NCBI GenBank assembly: GCA_009869945.1
Contig: WIXG01000179.1
Span: 1 to 64,000, forward strand
DNA from: Mesaphorura yosii
Lineage: Eukaryota > Arthropoda > Collembola > Poduromorpha > Tullbergiidae
Reading direction: 5' to 3'
DNA: 64,000 nucleotides
Part shown: in pieces, positions 1 through 17,584 of the stretch
Numbering within the stretch: the first letter of the stretch is position 1
Layout: each line of letters starts with the position of its first letter
Position numbers and translations under genes: made by a program
The notes under the pieces: generated by a model
What the model saw: the letters and a program-made list of their open reading frames with translations, nothing else
What the model was told of the DNA's origin: nothing
Database searches by the model: none

Positions 1-464
1 CTCGCCAGTCCGCAGGATCCCACTCCACGAATTCTGTGCCTGTATGTATAATGAAATGCATTAGAAAGAAACTAATGCTCGACCTAAGTCTCAAGACGCC
101 TTGCCTGGCTCTTCGAAGTTATACTCGACAAAAACTTTGAGATCGTCCTTGTCCGGAGTATTGTTGTGGTAGGCCATGAACTCCAGAAAATTTCGTTTTA
201 TAACTTCAATGGGATACCGGAGTGGACGATCCACAAAAGTCTTTGAGTCTGAAAATACTTCTGCCATCTGCACATAGTGCAGAATGTCCGAATCGCAAAA
301 TATTTCACTAGAATTCAGAAGAGAATGCAGACTCGATTAAATCTCGCTTTCCAGCGTGGACTGAAAGAAGCTTACTGAGTGCAAGGTCTCTCAAAGTCTT
401 CTTGAGAAATCACGAAGCCAATTTGCAACAGCGTGAAAATGACTGCCCCTGTTAACCAACGCAT
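1..464 (-). CDS. Trehalase copy A, 5' part (truncated by window edge)
   Basis: This is the N-terminal part of a GH37 trehalase, which hydrolyses trehalose to two glucoses. Exons are 464-376 (signal peptide, starting MRWLTGAVIF), 307-105 and 39 running off the left edge. The residues CDSDILHYVQM and DSKTFVDRPL are the usual trehalase N-terminus, and the gene is closely parallel to the complete copy at 1134-3251 in exon phases and sequence. The intron 104-40 begins with GC rather than GT (see findings). The signal peptide predicts a secreted or membrane-tethered enzyme. The two copies lie head to tail on the same strand about 0.7 kb apart, so this looks like a tandem duplication. The catalytic region lies outside the window, so whether this copy is intact cannot be judged. 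Confidence 0.88.
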
Positions 465-1133
465 CTTGACTATGATAGTCTTGTAACAGTGAACGATCCT
501 TGTAACAACAGAAGCATTACAGGGACTTGCGTCTTTAATTTATAAAATGTCAAATTGTGCCGTGTGCCATAATCTACGTGTATTTACTGAGTATCGTGAT
601 TGTGACTTGTCAATTCAAGTGGCTGAGGTCAGCAGTCAATTGTATAGATTAATTAAATTCTCATGTAAACGCGTGTTTCATGCCGTATTGATCTTGGTCC
701 ATCGCTTTGTATTACCGACAAGCTGCGCCGCACATAAAAAATATGCTCAATACGCTTTCACAATAGCAATTAACGTTTTGTAATTTTGTCCAATGATCAG
801 TGCTCTCAATTTAAACAAGCCATACTGTTGATTTATCCGAAAAGACAGACCCTGATAGGCCTGATGCACCATACCTATACTTGGAGTTACTGATTTTCGA
901 TAAAACTTTGATTTGGTTTTCTTCCATTGGCACAAATACTTCAGCGGGCGAACGCGTACCGTTCTTATCAAGAATGATACGCCCGTAACATTTTGTACCA
1001 TTTAACTGTTTAGTGAACTGGCCATTATCATCGTTAATTAATAGTGTCAGATTTATTTTTCACGCGAAACGGGTTACATTTTTGGCACAATAAAACACGA
1101 GTCAAGGTTGCGAAGGAATGTACGCACACTTCA
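465..1133. other. Intergenic spacer between tandem trehalases
   Basis: It holds the promoter of copy A and the 3' end of copy B. A minus-strand AATAAA (tttatt at 1052-1057) lies about 80 bp past the copy B stop codon. Small ORFs here look random. Confidence 0.5.
538..546 (-). promoter_or_regulatory. TATA box of trehalase copy A
   Basis: TATAAA reads on the minus strand at 544-539, about 75 bp upstream of the ATG at 464. The spacing fits a short 5' UTR. It is inferred from motif and position only. Confidence 0.5.
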
Positions 1134-3251
1134 TTACAGCTCCGGAGCCACCATTCTATCTCCGTACTTGGTTAGGAAATCGATGATGACACCATTCGTC
1201 CACCCGAAACCTGCCACCACATCGTAGCCTCCCCCGCCTCCGGGCTTTCCCAGTTCGGTCACATCATACTACGAATGCAGTGTGATTGATTGATTTCCCA
1301 TCAAATGCTCTATGATCTCAATGATTAATGTTGTCACTGTCGTACCTTCTCGTACATCAGATGCGGCGTAATGTTGTAGTAAGCGATATAATTTGTCCAA
1401 ACCCATTTGTGAGCTATTTCGAAAGCCTTCTCTTGTGCTGCGGGATTCCTCGATTTATCCAAAGCTTCGACCATCAAATCCTCAAAAGGCGCCCATGCAT
1501 TTGGGAAATCCCATTGCTCTCCTGGAAAAGTGCATTTAGCAAATGCGAAATTAGAACTCATGAATGCATTAAATAAAGATTGCCGAGTTTGACAATCACC
1601 TGACGGCCTTAATGATGAAGGAGTTCCACCAGGATAATTAAGAGCGCCGGTAGAGTCGAGGTAACTCAAAATACGAGTGATCGTATCTGGCGATTCTTGT
1701 GCACCAGCCCAAAGTGGGATAATATTGGAAGGATAAAATTGTATATTCCGTTCCTGTTTCTCGTGATTATAATCAAACCAACAGCCTTGTTCTTCGTCCC
1801 AAAGTACGGCGTTAATCGCCATTTTCAATTCATCGGCAGTTCGCAAGTAGTAATCTCCTCCAGAGCTGTTGCCAACCTTCACATGGCAAGAATCCGATGC
1901 CAGTTTTGTTTATCGGATTTCTTTCTACTTTCTGTACTTACCAGATAATGGAATTCCGCCAAGAGCTTTGCGTTATAATGAATGTAACCGTTCAGATCAG
2001 CCGGGATGAAGGACCTCGTCTTTGTGTAAGTCAAGTTGTCCGCCTTGCCCGATGTAACAAACCACCGAGATGAGAAATCAATGCCAGATTCACAAGCGGA
2101 GTGAAGTTCCGAGATCAATTCGTTCCTATCGTGCTCCAGCATTCCTTCCGTCAGCAAGTATTCTCGCCTGAGTCAGTAGTCCAAGATACTTATGTTTAAT
2201 TATGGATTTAGAGAACGATTTTGGAATTGCTTTGTGTTACCTGTAAGCTTCTGGTCGCGGAGCATTTCTTTCCAGGTTGTAACGGAACATTTTGTACGTT
2301 GAGCCATTATGTGTGACGGAAATCGAGCGATTGCGATCCCAAAACGTAAATTCCTTCACAAGCGAGGGAAGGATTGACTGGACAAAGGGCACATCGTTCG
2401 TGGCGTCGAGGTAATTTTTGACCATTGGAATCAACAGCGGTGGCTGCGTGCGCCGGAAGTAAGTACGGCCTCCATTGGGCACAAACCCAAGCTCAGGGTT
2501 CTCGACCATGTATATGAAGTTGAAAATCATTCCCTCCACCGTGTCGTACATTTCTGATCGGAGCAACCCCTTCTGTATCCAGTACGAGTCCCAGTAAAAG
2601 AACTCTCGAAATCGCCCACCTGGCACGATTACGGGGTACGGCACGTACATCATCGTGTACTTGTCTGCATTACCGTCAACTTCAGGGCGGATTCTGCGCC
2701 CCAAGTCTAGCCAGATTTGATGTAATTCGTCGGCGAAAATCCTTAGCTGTGGGTCTGCAATTCGGTTCAAGAAAGGTGGAGTCGCGTGCCAGTCAGGAGG
2801 TGTCCAATTTGCAAACTCTGTGCCTGAAAGCCCAAATTCTATTATTCCAGCTGGGAAACTAATGAACTTCCAAGTGAAATCTTACCTGGTTTCTCAAAAT
2901 TGTATTTGACGAAGGTGTCCACGTCTTTTATAGACGGAGTGTCGTTATGATACTCCATAAATTCCTCGAAGTTCCGCAGAGTCTGTTCAATCGAATACTT
3001 CATTGGGCTGTCAACAAATGTCTTTGAATCGTTGTTGAGGCCTGACAGTTGGACAGTGTGGAGAAGACGTCCACCGCAGTAAATTGGGCTAAAGAAATGC
3101 ATCCATCCATTATTCATGGCAGGAAGAAATGAAAGTTTGATGAAGCTTACTGGTCACAAGGGGCTTCATAGTCCGCCAATACTGCAGTAGTTCCGAAGTG
3201 TCCACAGGCAACCAGGAGGAGCAGATATGGGAGTCTTTTCATTGGGTCCAT
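1134..3251 (-). CDS. Trehalase copy B (complete, secreted)
   Basis: GH37 alpha,alpha-trehalase; it cleaves the disaccharide trehalose, the main blood sugar of many arthropods, to glucose. Six exons: 3251-3151, 3088-2886, 2823-2241, 2167-1942, 1876-1346 and 1268-1134. They sum to 1779 nt and give 592 aa, a usual length for the family. A signal peptide (MDPMKRLPYLLLL) opens the protein. Signature 1 is PGGRFREFFYWDSYW and signature 2 is QWDFPNAWAP. The glycine-rich loop GGGGGYDV is followed by GFGWTNGV. Candidate acid/base residues are the Asp in ESGIDFSSRW and the Glu in YEKYDV, which forms only after splicing of the last intron. There is no clear C-terminal membrane anchor, so the enzyme is probably soluble and secreted. 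It is intact, unlike copy A, which cannot be fully seen. Confidence 0.95.
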
Positions 3252-4653
3252 TTTCCGGGCCCATGTGAGAGGACTTCAAAATGCGAAATGTGTTTAAATC
3301 GTACGAATAGCACGAATGGCACCATCACAATATCTGCTCATTTAAAGTAAAATACGTGCATGGCCGAGCCAAGGCACTTGAAGGGGATTAGGGGTACTTG
3401 ACTCCGTCTGAATTAATACCGTAAGTGCGAATTTTTGAGGCTGCTTGGGAATCGCTCAGGCCTGAGGATTATAAGCTCCAGAAGCGACTATGTCAACATG
3501 CCAAACTAAATTCTAAACTAAACTAAAAGTCTGATTAAGCAATGGAATTTTACAACTTGCAACCTATTTTTGAGTTCCTCTCCAGTTGTACGATAAGCAT
3601 TGTCTAATTCCGTGAAAAATTACCAAAACAAGCCTGGATTAGTGGGGTCAAGTTAATAGATTTGACATGACATTTACTTGATATTTATTGAGAAGAGTTC
3701 AGCTGAGAACATCGTAAATCGTTAAGGTTTCTGTCAAGTGCTGAATCAAATCTCACGCTACCCCACTTCGAGACGCGCTCGAAAAGTAAAATACGAATAT
3801 GATTCCTGAATGAACAAGCTGAAGAATCGTTCTCACGTTAATTCAAGAAGCTATACAATTGAACATAAATGTTGCACCATACATGCAGCATAGTTGATTA
3901 TTCTCGCTCCTACATTTAAACAGAGAAGACGACCTTGAGATTTTTCCTTCATGTGCGTGAGAGAACTGCGACTGTGAAGCGTTCCGTGGTCCAGGCGTTG
4001 ATGTTCGTTGCAAAATTCTCACTCGTTGCAAATCGGGTCCATGGTAGAAGGTCACCTACAATGATATGTAAGCAGAGTACGTGCAGTACAGAGTACAGAC
4101 TGTATTGGTTAGAAGTTAACAGGGAATTGAAGGTAAACAACTGACGCACAGTCGGCAGTCGAGTTAAGTACGGTTTAACATTTGTTTGCGCTAATTCACA
4201 TGCCATGCAACTACTTGCTCATCACTCCATGCCACAAGTCCAGACTCAAGAGTTGAACTTGGGACTTCGATTTTTTGCAACTGCACATTCACAATTGCGA
4301 CAATGTTAACAGTTGGGCAGTCAGGAACTGATTTTCGGATTCACATCGTCGTCATTTTCTTGCATTATGATTACGAGAAACTGAATACTGCAATTTGAGC
4401 TTCCTAACATGTTAGTTTGTAGTTCCTGAGTTCTTTTGCACGTGGAGTTAATGAAAAGTGTTGTCTCAAACGTGTGCAGTGCTAATCTATTGGGTAGCGT
4501 ATTGAAAGTTTAGATTAGTGCCTGCTGTTCGGCACTGCTGCGAAGAAGCCGAATTCACTTTCTTTCCGGTATGAGAATGAAGCTGCTATCTTCCGTGCAG
4601 TAGTGTCTGAATAGTGACTTTTACTTTCAAAGTAACACAATTTCTTCTCAGTT
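3252..4653. other. Intergenic region, no gene seen
   Basis: About 1.4 kb lies between the divergent trehalase B (minus) and the unknown plus-strand gene. It presumably contains both promoters. ORFs here are short, lack recognisable domains and have no convincing splice context. Confidence 0.5.
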
Positions 4654-5818
4654 ATGTCAACAATCGAAAGACTTCAGCCTGACAAGGCCGCATATCAGGA
4701 GGAACTCGGTGCATTCATTCGGACAACCGTGGCGAATTACCCGCGAACAGAGTAAGTCAACAGGATTATGCTACGCATTTGATCGCCACTGTAATTCGTG
4801 AAATGATTTTATCCAACAGCGCTTCCACAAAGATCAAACTAACAACACAAGCCAATCAACAGTTCACACGCCAGTATGGGGTCGAAATTAACTTGCTAAT
4901 GACAAAGTTATTCGGAGCCCATAGAATCCAGTTCGGTATGTTCAGAACAACTTTTTCTGTTACATTAATCTTACACGGCTGAGAATTCAATATTGGTGTT
5001 TGACGAAGGATTTGATAGGGATCCGGATCTCAAGCACTTTGCATTGAAAATGTATGGCAAAGTTTACGAATTTGGTCCCTATGAAGAAAAAGTGCGAAAA
5101 TCTTTATTTCTTGTAAGTCTCCTATCGATTCCCAGAATTTGTTTGTAATGATTTACTGACTATTGTGCGTTTTAACATCAGGACTGGTGCGCAGATAATC
5201 TAGCGTTTGAATTCGCTACCACCTCGAACCACATCTCGGACGAAAGCAGCCAGAGGACGATTGCAAACTGCAACGATGAGAATCGAAACTCTGGGAAACG
5301 ACAGCCAGTGACTACGTACACGATGAAATTTGAATACGAAATGGATGAATGGGTCAAGGAGTTTTGCGAAAAGTAACCAAGCAAAAGCGCCTGAACATAA
5401 CGGAAAGATTCCTCACTTATGAAATGTGCCTATTTCCCTACAGAGCCGAGCCTTATCATCAAATAGAGAATAATTGTCTGAAATTTGTGATCGCCGCCCT
5501 AGACTTTCTGGACCCGAAACCCTCGTGTGACTCGGAAATGCGCACTTGGTTAAGAAAATAGTAAGTTTCAAATCCAGTCTTGTCTTTTGGCATCATTTTA
5601 CCGACTTCACCCTAATCTTTGTTGTATTCAGCCAGCAAACATGCACGCCAAACTCCAAAACAAGTGCCTTGCAACTACAGCAAGTCGAATCCACGACGTC
5701 CTCCACGCCCTCCAATTCCCCATCGGACATCCTTCCTGTTGAACCGATCGATGACGAAGTGATTGAATGTGTCGATCTAGCTTCCGACGATGACTCCTAC
5801 GAATTATGTGAACTATGA
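4654..5818 (+). CDS. Uncharacterised protein with NNCLKFV motif
   Basis: I do not recognise the family. The exons that can be read are 4654-4751 (start MSTIERLQPDKAAYQEELGA), 4820-4935, about 4988-5112, 5182-5372, 5444-5560 and 5632-5818. The last three sum to 495 nt in a consistent frame. The junction between exons 2 and 3 does not keep frame with a GT-AG choice that I can see, so that part of the model is unsure. Conserved-looking stretches are FDEGFDRDPDLKHFALKMYG, YEFGPYEEKVRKSL and YHQIENNCLKFV. The NNCxxFV core is faintly like the catalytic Cys segment of NlpC/LRAT-type folds, but this is weak. The C-terminal ~60 residues are low-complexity and acidic, ending DDDSYELCEL. AATAAA follows about 25 bp after the stop. 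It is tail-to-tail with the Fer kinase. Confidence 0.6.
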
Positions 5819-5837
5819 AACATTCCCGCTGCCTCCA

Positions 5838-5863
5838 CAATAAAACGCACATCACATTTATTT
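5838..5863. terminator. Back-to-back poly(A) signals of convergent genes
   Basis: A plus-strand AATAAA sits near 5839 and a minus-strand AATAAA (tttatt) near 5858. They serve the upstream plus gene (stop 5818) and the Fer kinase (stop 5916). With usual 15-25 nt cleavage offsets the two mRNAs would overlap at their 3' ends. Confidence 0.55.
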
Positions 5864-5915
5864 AATATCATTCATAACTCTTTGGCCTCTCATCTCATTT
5901 TCACCACGCATCCAT

Positions 5916-10535
<4,620 letters not shown>

Positions 10536-13151
10536 TGCACTGAGCACATGTCACAAGTCAAGTGTCACACGTTTCAAATTGTTAGTGATCACATTTTAAA
10601 TGTAGAAGAATTTAATGCTGCTGTCGCTGCAGCTCACACATTCACTCTGGTCAAGGGCTTGTAATCAACTGCCACTGGCACTGTGGCTTCGACTGGAAGA
10701 CGAAGACGAGGTGGTTGAATGCTGAGCAAGTTCATTAATTCGCATACCACATATCCATCATGTAATTGTTGTCCCGCAGCAGAAGTACTCGCACCAGCAT
10801 TACGTCAGGTGCAAACAAAGCAGGCACAGGTAGAGGCCAAGTGCAATTCACAATTACGATTCGCAATTCGCGAGTTTTGATCCTAAGCTCCTTGATTTGT
10901 ACACAAATACATATACCACTGCAGTCAAGAGTGTGCGTGTTCACAATCACAGAATAACACAACGTTCGGCACTCTCAGGCCAAGGTTTTATCAACATTGG
11001 AATTCAGCGTTTACGCTACTACGATTGGAGATTGAATTATTTGCCAGTGTTTCTCCATCGCGCTGCGGATTACGTGATAAGTTAAATATTTAACCTTTCA
11101 GTTTTAGTTCGTCGCCAGTTCGCGTGCGATTTCCTCTGGGGGTCCACACTGCACAAAAACTAAACATCATCTGCTCGCTGGCACTCCGCAGAGTAGCAGA
11201 TGCGGCTGCGGTATGAATGCAACGAAAATTGTACTTATGCCAAAAAAAATGTTCTCGTCACGTCGTGTCGCCTCTACAAATTATACAGATTCGGAAAAGG
11301 GTTAAATATAGTAACTGTAACAGACTAAATCGGATACACAAAAGCACAGCACAGCCTGCCTGGTCTTCTGTAATTTCTGTTGGACCATCAAACATGAAGA
11401 CTGATTGTGAAATTGTGATTGAGTCGCGATTCGTTTCTGATGACTCAAATATCAACACAAATGCAACGCAATGGCAATGGTATGACTTGTCGTCGATCGA
11501 ACAATGTAAGCCATGACAGTCATGAACACGAGCTGGTCAAGTCAAGTTTCGTCTTTTGTAGTTTGTTGTTGATTGAAAAAAGTTGAAGTTGAATTGGAAC
11601 ACAATCAACTTGTCCTGTCGTACGCTGGCTAGCCTGACTTGACAGGATGAGAGGATATGATGCGGTGCGTCGCAGAGCAGTTTTTGTCAAGGCATACCAA
11701 TTGTTGCTACAGCTGTTCGAGTCTCATCTCATATCACCAATAGCCCAGTTATATAATGACAATCGTATAGTAATTGAAACGAGGATTGGCAACAATCGTA
11801 CGTAGAGCCGTGGAGTAATAATCACACATCACCGTGAGTGCATGCAAATTGGTGGCAGGAACAAGTCAAACTTGATTGCGCACATGAATGGGATGACTTT
11901 AACTTGTTCGTTGTGCTCGCTGGCACTTATTTACGACTACGACTGCTGCGACCGAGTTTGTAATTTGTTTATGCCCCGGCACCAATTTGAACAAGATTCA
12001 TGTCCGAGATTGGTCATTTCCTTGCGTTCGTTAGTACTTAATGCTATTAATGCCGCGTGCGTAGTGTACGTGAATTTATGCGTACAGAAAGTGTAACATT
12101 TATGACTGTCGCGATCGTCGTCGCTTGTTTGTTGTTGACAAGCAAATTATGAGGACAATGAATCCAGAATGCTTTACTAGCAGAGTTCAACAAAATAACA
12201 GCAATAACTTTGCGTACTTTACTTTAGCTACGCAAATGTGAATATGTGACTCAATTCAGGAATGCCAATGCCGGGCCGGGCCGGTGCGCTGACTCTTGAT
12301 TCATTCATATCTCTTCACATTTTAAAGTCAGCGATGGTGGTATTATTGTAGCATTTTAATGAGTAACTATTGCAAGAATGTACTGTGAATTTGGACTGTG
12401 GCATGCACACTGCTGCTGCAACAAAATATTTTAGTCATCAATCTATCTGCAATCATCGGTTACATGGGGTTATACTTATTTTTTTATGGACAACACAATG
12501 AATGAGAAAGGTATGAGGTACCAACTGACTGACTGACGTGCCACTGGCGACTGGCCTGCCTGGAATTACAATGAAGTCAAGAAAATGCTAAAATGATGAC
12601 GAGCTAACGTTAATAAATCCTACAGGCGTATTGCGTGAAACCCAAAAGCAGTTCTTGAATAATGCACTCAGCACGCCGCAAATATTTGTTGCAACAAAGA
12701 TTCAGAAAGCACGCATGGGCATCGCTTCATGAAATGAGCAAGCCGGGATTTTTACACTTCCACGCAAAACAAAACGCTTGAAAGTTAAATTGCATATTTA
12801 GTAAAAGCAAAATCACAAAGCGTCTTACTTAATTAGCAATTAGCTGAATGAAGGGTGTGTCGCGTGTTTGATTTGCTAGTGCCAACGTAGCCACGGCGGT
12901 GAACAGTTGAGCAACTGAGCAACTTTAAGCCCAAGAAGTTACGACCCAACCAAATATCAAGAAAATTCTTGCCACCAATCCGTAATCTAGATAGGCTATA
13001 AGGGCCAAGACACGACAAAACCATACAGTCTAATTCCTGGAAATACTCGCTAAAATGTACTTCGTCTTAATTTAAGGTTGGTGTTGATAGTTTATCAGTC
13101 TGAAGATTGTATTGGCCAACCGCCCACGTAGCAAGTCGATACCACATCACG
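10536..13151. other. 2.6 kb divergent intergenic region
   Basis: It separates the Fer promoter (minus) from the RPAP1 start (plus) and is one of the longest gaps in the window. I see no coherent ORF, RNA gene or clear repeat, apart from a short GCCGG run near 12270. It probably holds promoters and enhancers for both genes. Confidence 0.45.
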
Positions 13152-16100
13152 ATGAAGAAAATTCAGAGACCAAAGCCTGGAGAGACAGATGAAGATCTGA
13201 TCAAGCAAAACCAAGAATTTCTGACGCAGCTACAGTTGCAAGACAAGAATACTGAGAAACAGAAAGTTGAAGGAGGAGACGAAGAGGACCTTGAAAAGAA
13301 AAGACCTACAGTCGAAGAAATTCTGAAGAAATATAACATTTCTCCTGCTTCAGAGGATGCGAGCGGTAGATCCGACGTCGACGTGGCGAATCCCGTGTAC
13401 GAAGAACTGGACGTAACAACGGGCAATACTCAGAAGGATCACACTTTACCGTTTCTAGTAGTGAAAGAAAAGGACCCGCCAGACATTCCCTCTGTTGCAA
13501 CTAAACCTAAAGTGAGCCTGCCAAAAAAGAAGGTTTCACATTTTGCGAAGTCAAGACCGAGGACAGAACCAGTTATGCCAGTTAAGCCTGCAGGCACTGA
13601 CGAAGTTAAACTATTTACAACGACGAGTCTAGATCCGAGGAAAGAACAGATTGGTGGCATGATTCACCCGCTGTTGGAAGGAATGACGGAAGATGAAATT
13701 TTGGAAGAGCAAAGGAAATTAATACAAAAGATGGACCCAAAATTAGTCGAATTTGTTCGTTCAATGAAGCACAAGAACCCTCCAGGCACCGTCATCCACG
13801 ATCGAGATTCTTGTCCGCCGCCACCCTTAAAGCAACCACGAGAAGACGGGGACCTAAATGTTCCAGGGGAAGAATTGCCAATTAATCCCGACGAAGTTAA
13901 AGAGGTGCCACACATGGATAAGGTGGAGAGCAATAAGTTACTGTGGACGTTACCACCAAAGTCGAAATCTGCAGAGCTCAAGACTGAAGGCAAGTCGGAA
14001 GAACGTAATGCGCGATTTGATTTCCAAGGAAAATTGCTCACTGAAGACGAAGAGAAAGATTCAAGGACTTGGTTGAAGGGACTCCATAACCATGGGGAAG
14101 AAATGCAGCGTCCCGGCTACACACTGGACGAGTTGCTAACATTGGCCAGATCCACAAACAGTGGACAACGAGCTGTGGCTCTGGACACATTCGCAGAGAT
14201 TTTGAGGAATGCACATGATGGTAACAGCTTTACTTAAGTGATTTCTGTTCAGTTTGTTACAACCACCGATCTTTCTTAACTTCAGGTATGTTTGACTTCA
14301 TGCTTGGCAAAAGTGTATTCGATCTTTGCCTCGAAATGGATTGGATTTACGTGGTTCGCAAAGGAGTCGATCACAACGACACGCTCACGATAAATGCGGC
14401 ATTGAACTGTCTAAGCGGCTTGCTATACCCAGAACGTGAAGAAATGTGTTTGGATACCATTTTAACTTGGAGTAACACAGAAACTGGACCATGCATTGTT
14501 CCTGAAAAGGATAATGACGTTGATCTCCTGGACAAACTACAACCAAAGCCAAATAAAAACCAAGAGCAAAATAATGACAAAGACATCCAAATTGTACGCG
14601 AGGATTTAATTAGATTTTTTCTTCATCGTGGCTGCTTATTGGATAGATTTGAGTACCTCCTTTATTCGAAAACTGAGTATCTCACTATATTCGGCCTTAT
14701 CAACATGCTCAAAATACTGATTCGAATTGGTCGACATTCCCCAGACCATCTCGTCAAAGAACAGCGAATATTGGACTACTTTGTTGAACATCATCTTCAA
14801 CTCAACTTAAACACAGTGTCAGAAAGCAAGAGAACTCAGAAGATGGAAGGTGTTCCTTCGCAATTATTCTTGAAGCTATTGCGGATTTTGATCTCATCGT
14901 CCAAGGCCAATGCTGCTACCGTGATGCAAAAATACGAAGCGCCGATATTTTCTTCAATTGAAGTGAACCTGTCGTGCAGCGATACACTTTTGCAAGTCGT
15001 TCCGCAAATTGAAGTGCTAATTCAACAGAGTATGCTGCTTTGGATGGCATCCGTTTCCTCAGGATATGGAGTAGAGCGCTTCTTTGCATTTACCCCAGTT
15101 ACCCTGAAGTTCTTCAATTTGTACCTCGCGAAGCCTCTTCTGAACACCTTTGACCTGAACCATTTTGCACTCAACGTAGCATTACTTTTGAAGTGTCTGC
15201 AAGCTCTTCCCATTTCAGCATTGGAACCACAAATTCGACAGTATTCACGCTTAATTGATGAGTTTGTCGTAAGAAACTATTCAGTTTTGGAAGCAAAACA
15301 CCTTGAAGATCAAATTGATTTGGTACGTGTGTAATGAAATGAATGAATGTTACTTGAGTTTCCAGTAATGTGATTAATTTGCTGAATTTTTTCAAGGATG
15401 CCTCCCTGGCCGCACTTCATCAGTGCATAGAGTTCCTAATTTTTGCCAGGAGCTCAATTAAATATCAATCTCAGTGCGCTGCTAAATTGGACAAGTTTTT
15501 GGGTACCGCAGCATTTGAGAGAATAACAAGGAGGGCTATGTCAGTGTTTTAAGTTGTAATCCTTTAGCTTAGTTGGACATGCGCTAAGTGGTATTTTGCA
15601 TCTTCGTTTTTAGGAAAGCCAGTCTTCTCCTGTGTAAATCACTGAAAACAGACTCCAATTTTGATGAAAAATACCCTACGAACTTAGTCTTTACGGAGGC
15701 TATATTATTTGGCGGAAATTTGTGCCCACTGTTACGAGAAGGACAGTTTGCGGTTGTATTTCTAGCTTCACTTCATCGCTATATGAGGTTGATCAACTTC
15801 CAAAACGCAAGCTTGTTAGTCAATAAGCACATTCGTGAATACGTGGAAAAACTGATCGGAGCACGAGCGCTGTGCAATGAAGAAAACTACTTCATAAAGT
15901 TCGAATTACTTTACCTTAAAGAAGTGTTAGAAGCATTGGATATAAGTGATCTTCGATTTCAACTATCGTACAAGCTCTGTAAAGTACCTCGAATTGGAAA
16001 TGAGGAATTGTCGAAGAGGATCCTCACTATCTTCCTCAGTTCATTTAATCAGCAACTATCGCAAGAGGAAGTAGCGGATATCTACAATCTGTACTGTCAA

Positions 16101-17093
16101 ATGATTGATCTTGGGCGAAACTCGAAAAGCTCCAATGAATATCACAAGTGGAGATCAGAACTGTTGCCTTCAGGCTGGTTGACTGAGCCGTTAAAGGCTG
16201 TCCACTCATCGCTGGAAAGCATTCAAGGAGCCATGCGTACAAACCAGAGCAGCGACGAAGAAATGTTGTCTGAAACCGATCGTCAAGCTAACGAAAAGAA
16301 ATTGAAAGATGCGGTCCTAGGATTTCGAATCATTATATGGAGAATCCTCAGATTCATTCAACTCTGTCTCTCAACAACATCATTACAAGCTGTGTTGGTG
16401 CAAACCAAACCGGAATTTGTGAATTTCTACATGAAAGTTTGTGGCGTCTTACTCATGTCTCCGACAATATTTTTGTACCGACCAATTCGCGACAACTTAC
16501 AGGACATCTTCAGATATTTTTGCAATCACAAGATTTTACAAAACAGCGAAAAATCTGTCTTATTTACAAAATCTCACGAGTCCACAAATGAGATGGTTGG
16601 GTCGGCCTTTGAATCATTGTAAGCTTACATTATAGTGTTACAAATACGATATAAAGTGCTCAACAACCAATCTGTTAAATTGCCTTGTTTTAGCTACTCT
16701 CAACTTGTGACGGAGTTCAGCAATACGTCTTATGGTGATGAAGTTTTCTCGGCGTACGTCCTACTCCCTTTGAGAGTGCAGGAATCCAAGAAGATCAAAC
16801 TCAGGTTCTGGACAGACGTATGCGTGCGATTTGTCCGACTCCAAAAGGAAAACGTAAGCCTTGTCTGTCAATTTTTTTTCTAAATATTTAACTAAATCTT
16901 GATTGCATATTTGCAGGATTTGCTCCCGCTGTCCTATTTCACTGGATCGCTAGATCGTCCGGCCGCCTTGGAACGTGATCCAGAAATTGTTAGAGCTTTC
17001 GAATCATTGCTGAAGCGTGGCACATGTACTGCAGAAAGAAATCCATTTATTCATGAGATTTTAACATTTTATCTGGCTAAGCTTCAGAATTAA
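13152..17093 (+). CDS. RPAP1: RNA polymerase II-associated protein 1 (RPAP1)
   Basis: RPAP1 links RNA polymerase II to its assembly factors and to Mediator. Six exons: 13152-14220, 14286-15322, 15397-15539, 15614-16618, 16694-16853 and 16917-17093. Total 3591 nt, 1196 aa; human RPAP1 is about 1390. The N-terminus KKIQRPKPGETDEDLIKQNQ matches the conserved RPAP1 start (RPKPGE-x-E-D-L). The block RFDFQGKLL near residue 305 is the RPAP1 C-domain core, followed by LHNHGEEMQRPGYTLDELL. The rest reads as a long alpha-helical HEAT-like array. The region of residues ~30-260 is charged and probably disordered. I start at 13152 because it directly precedes the conserved motif; the upstream in-frame codon is TTG. 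The intron after exon 3 uses the weaker donor GTCAGT. Confidence 0.92.
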
Positions 17094-17584
17094 CTGTGTC
17101 TTCATGTAGTATTGCTGTTGTATTTGACGAAGAATGATATTTTTTACTACGAATCTGCGCATACCTGCTATTAAAATAAGTATTCTTGAAGTATCGGACT
17201 CGAGCCTTGATTTTGACCATTCCTTTATGAGCAGACTGCAGACACACAGACGTGAGGGGCATTGAGTATCGATTTGTAAATGACGCTAATCAAAATGCTA
17301 CTGTGTGCATACAATCTACTTTTACTTTTATGAAGTTGACATTCAACTCGAGAAGCATGTTCTGAAAATCCACGTGCAGGCAGTAAGTCATGTTTCGTGC
17401 ACTTTTCAGGTACATTACAGCTCAGTTCTCAAGACCATTAATTTACACTTGCGTGACCCCATTTAATGGGTCCAATTAATTCGTCATTCGTTCATCATGT
17501 AATTCGATTCTATCCAAGGAATGACGCTTTATTGAGTCGCCGCATTGTGAACATCATTCACGTGGAGGAGGCTGCATTACTGAC
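17094..17584. other. Intergenic gap
   Basis: About 490 bp lie between RPAP1 and the downstream lipase on the same strand. It must contain the RPAP1 3' end and the lipase promoter. Nothing else is recognisable. Confidence 0.45.
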
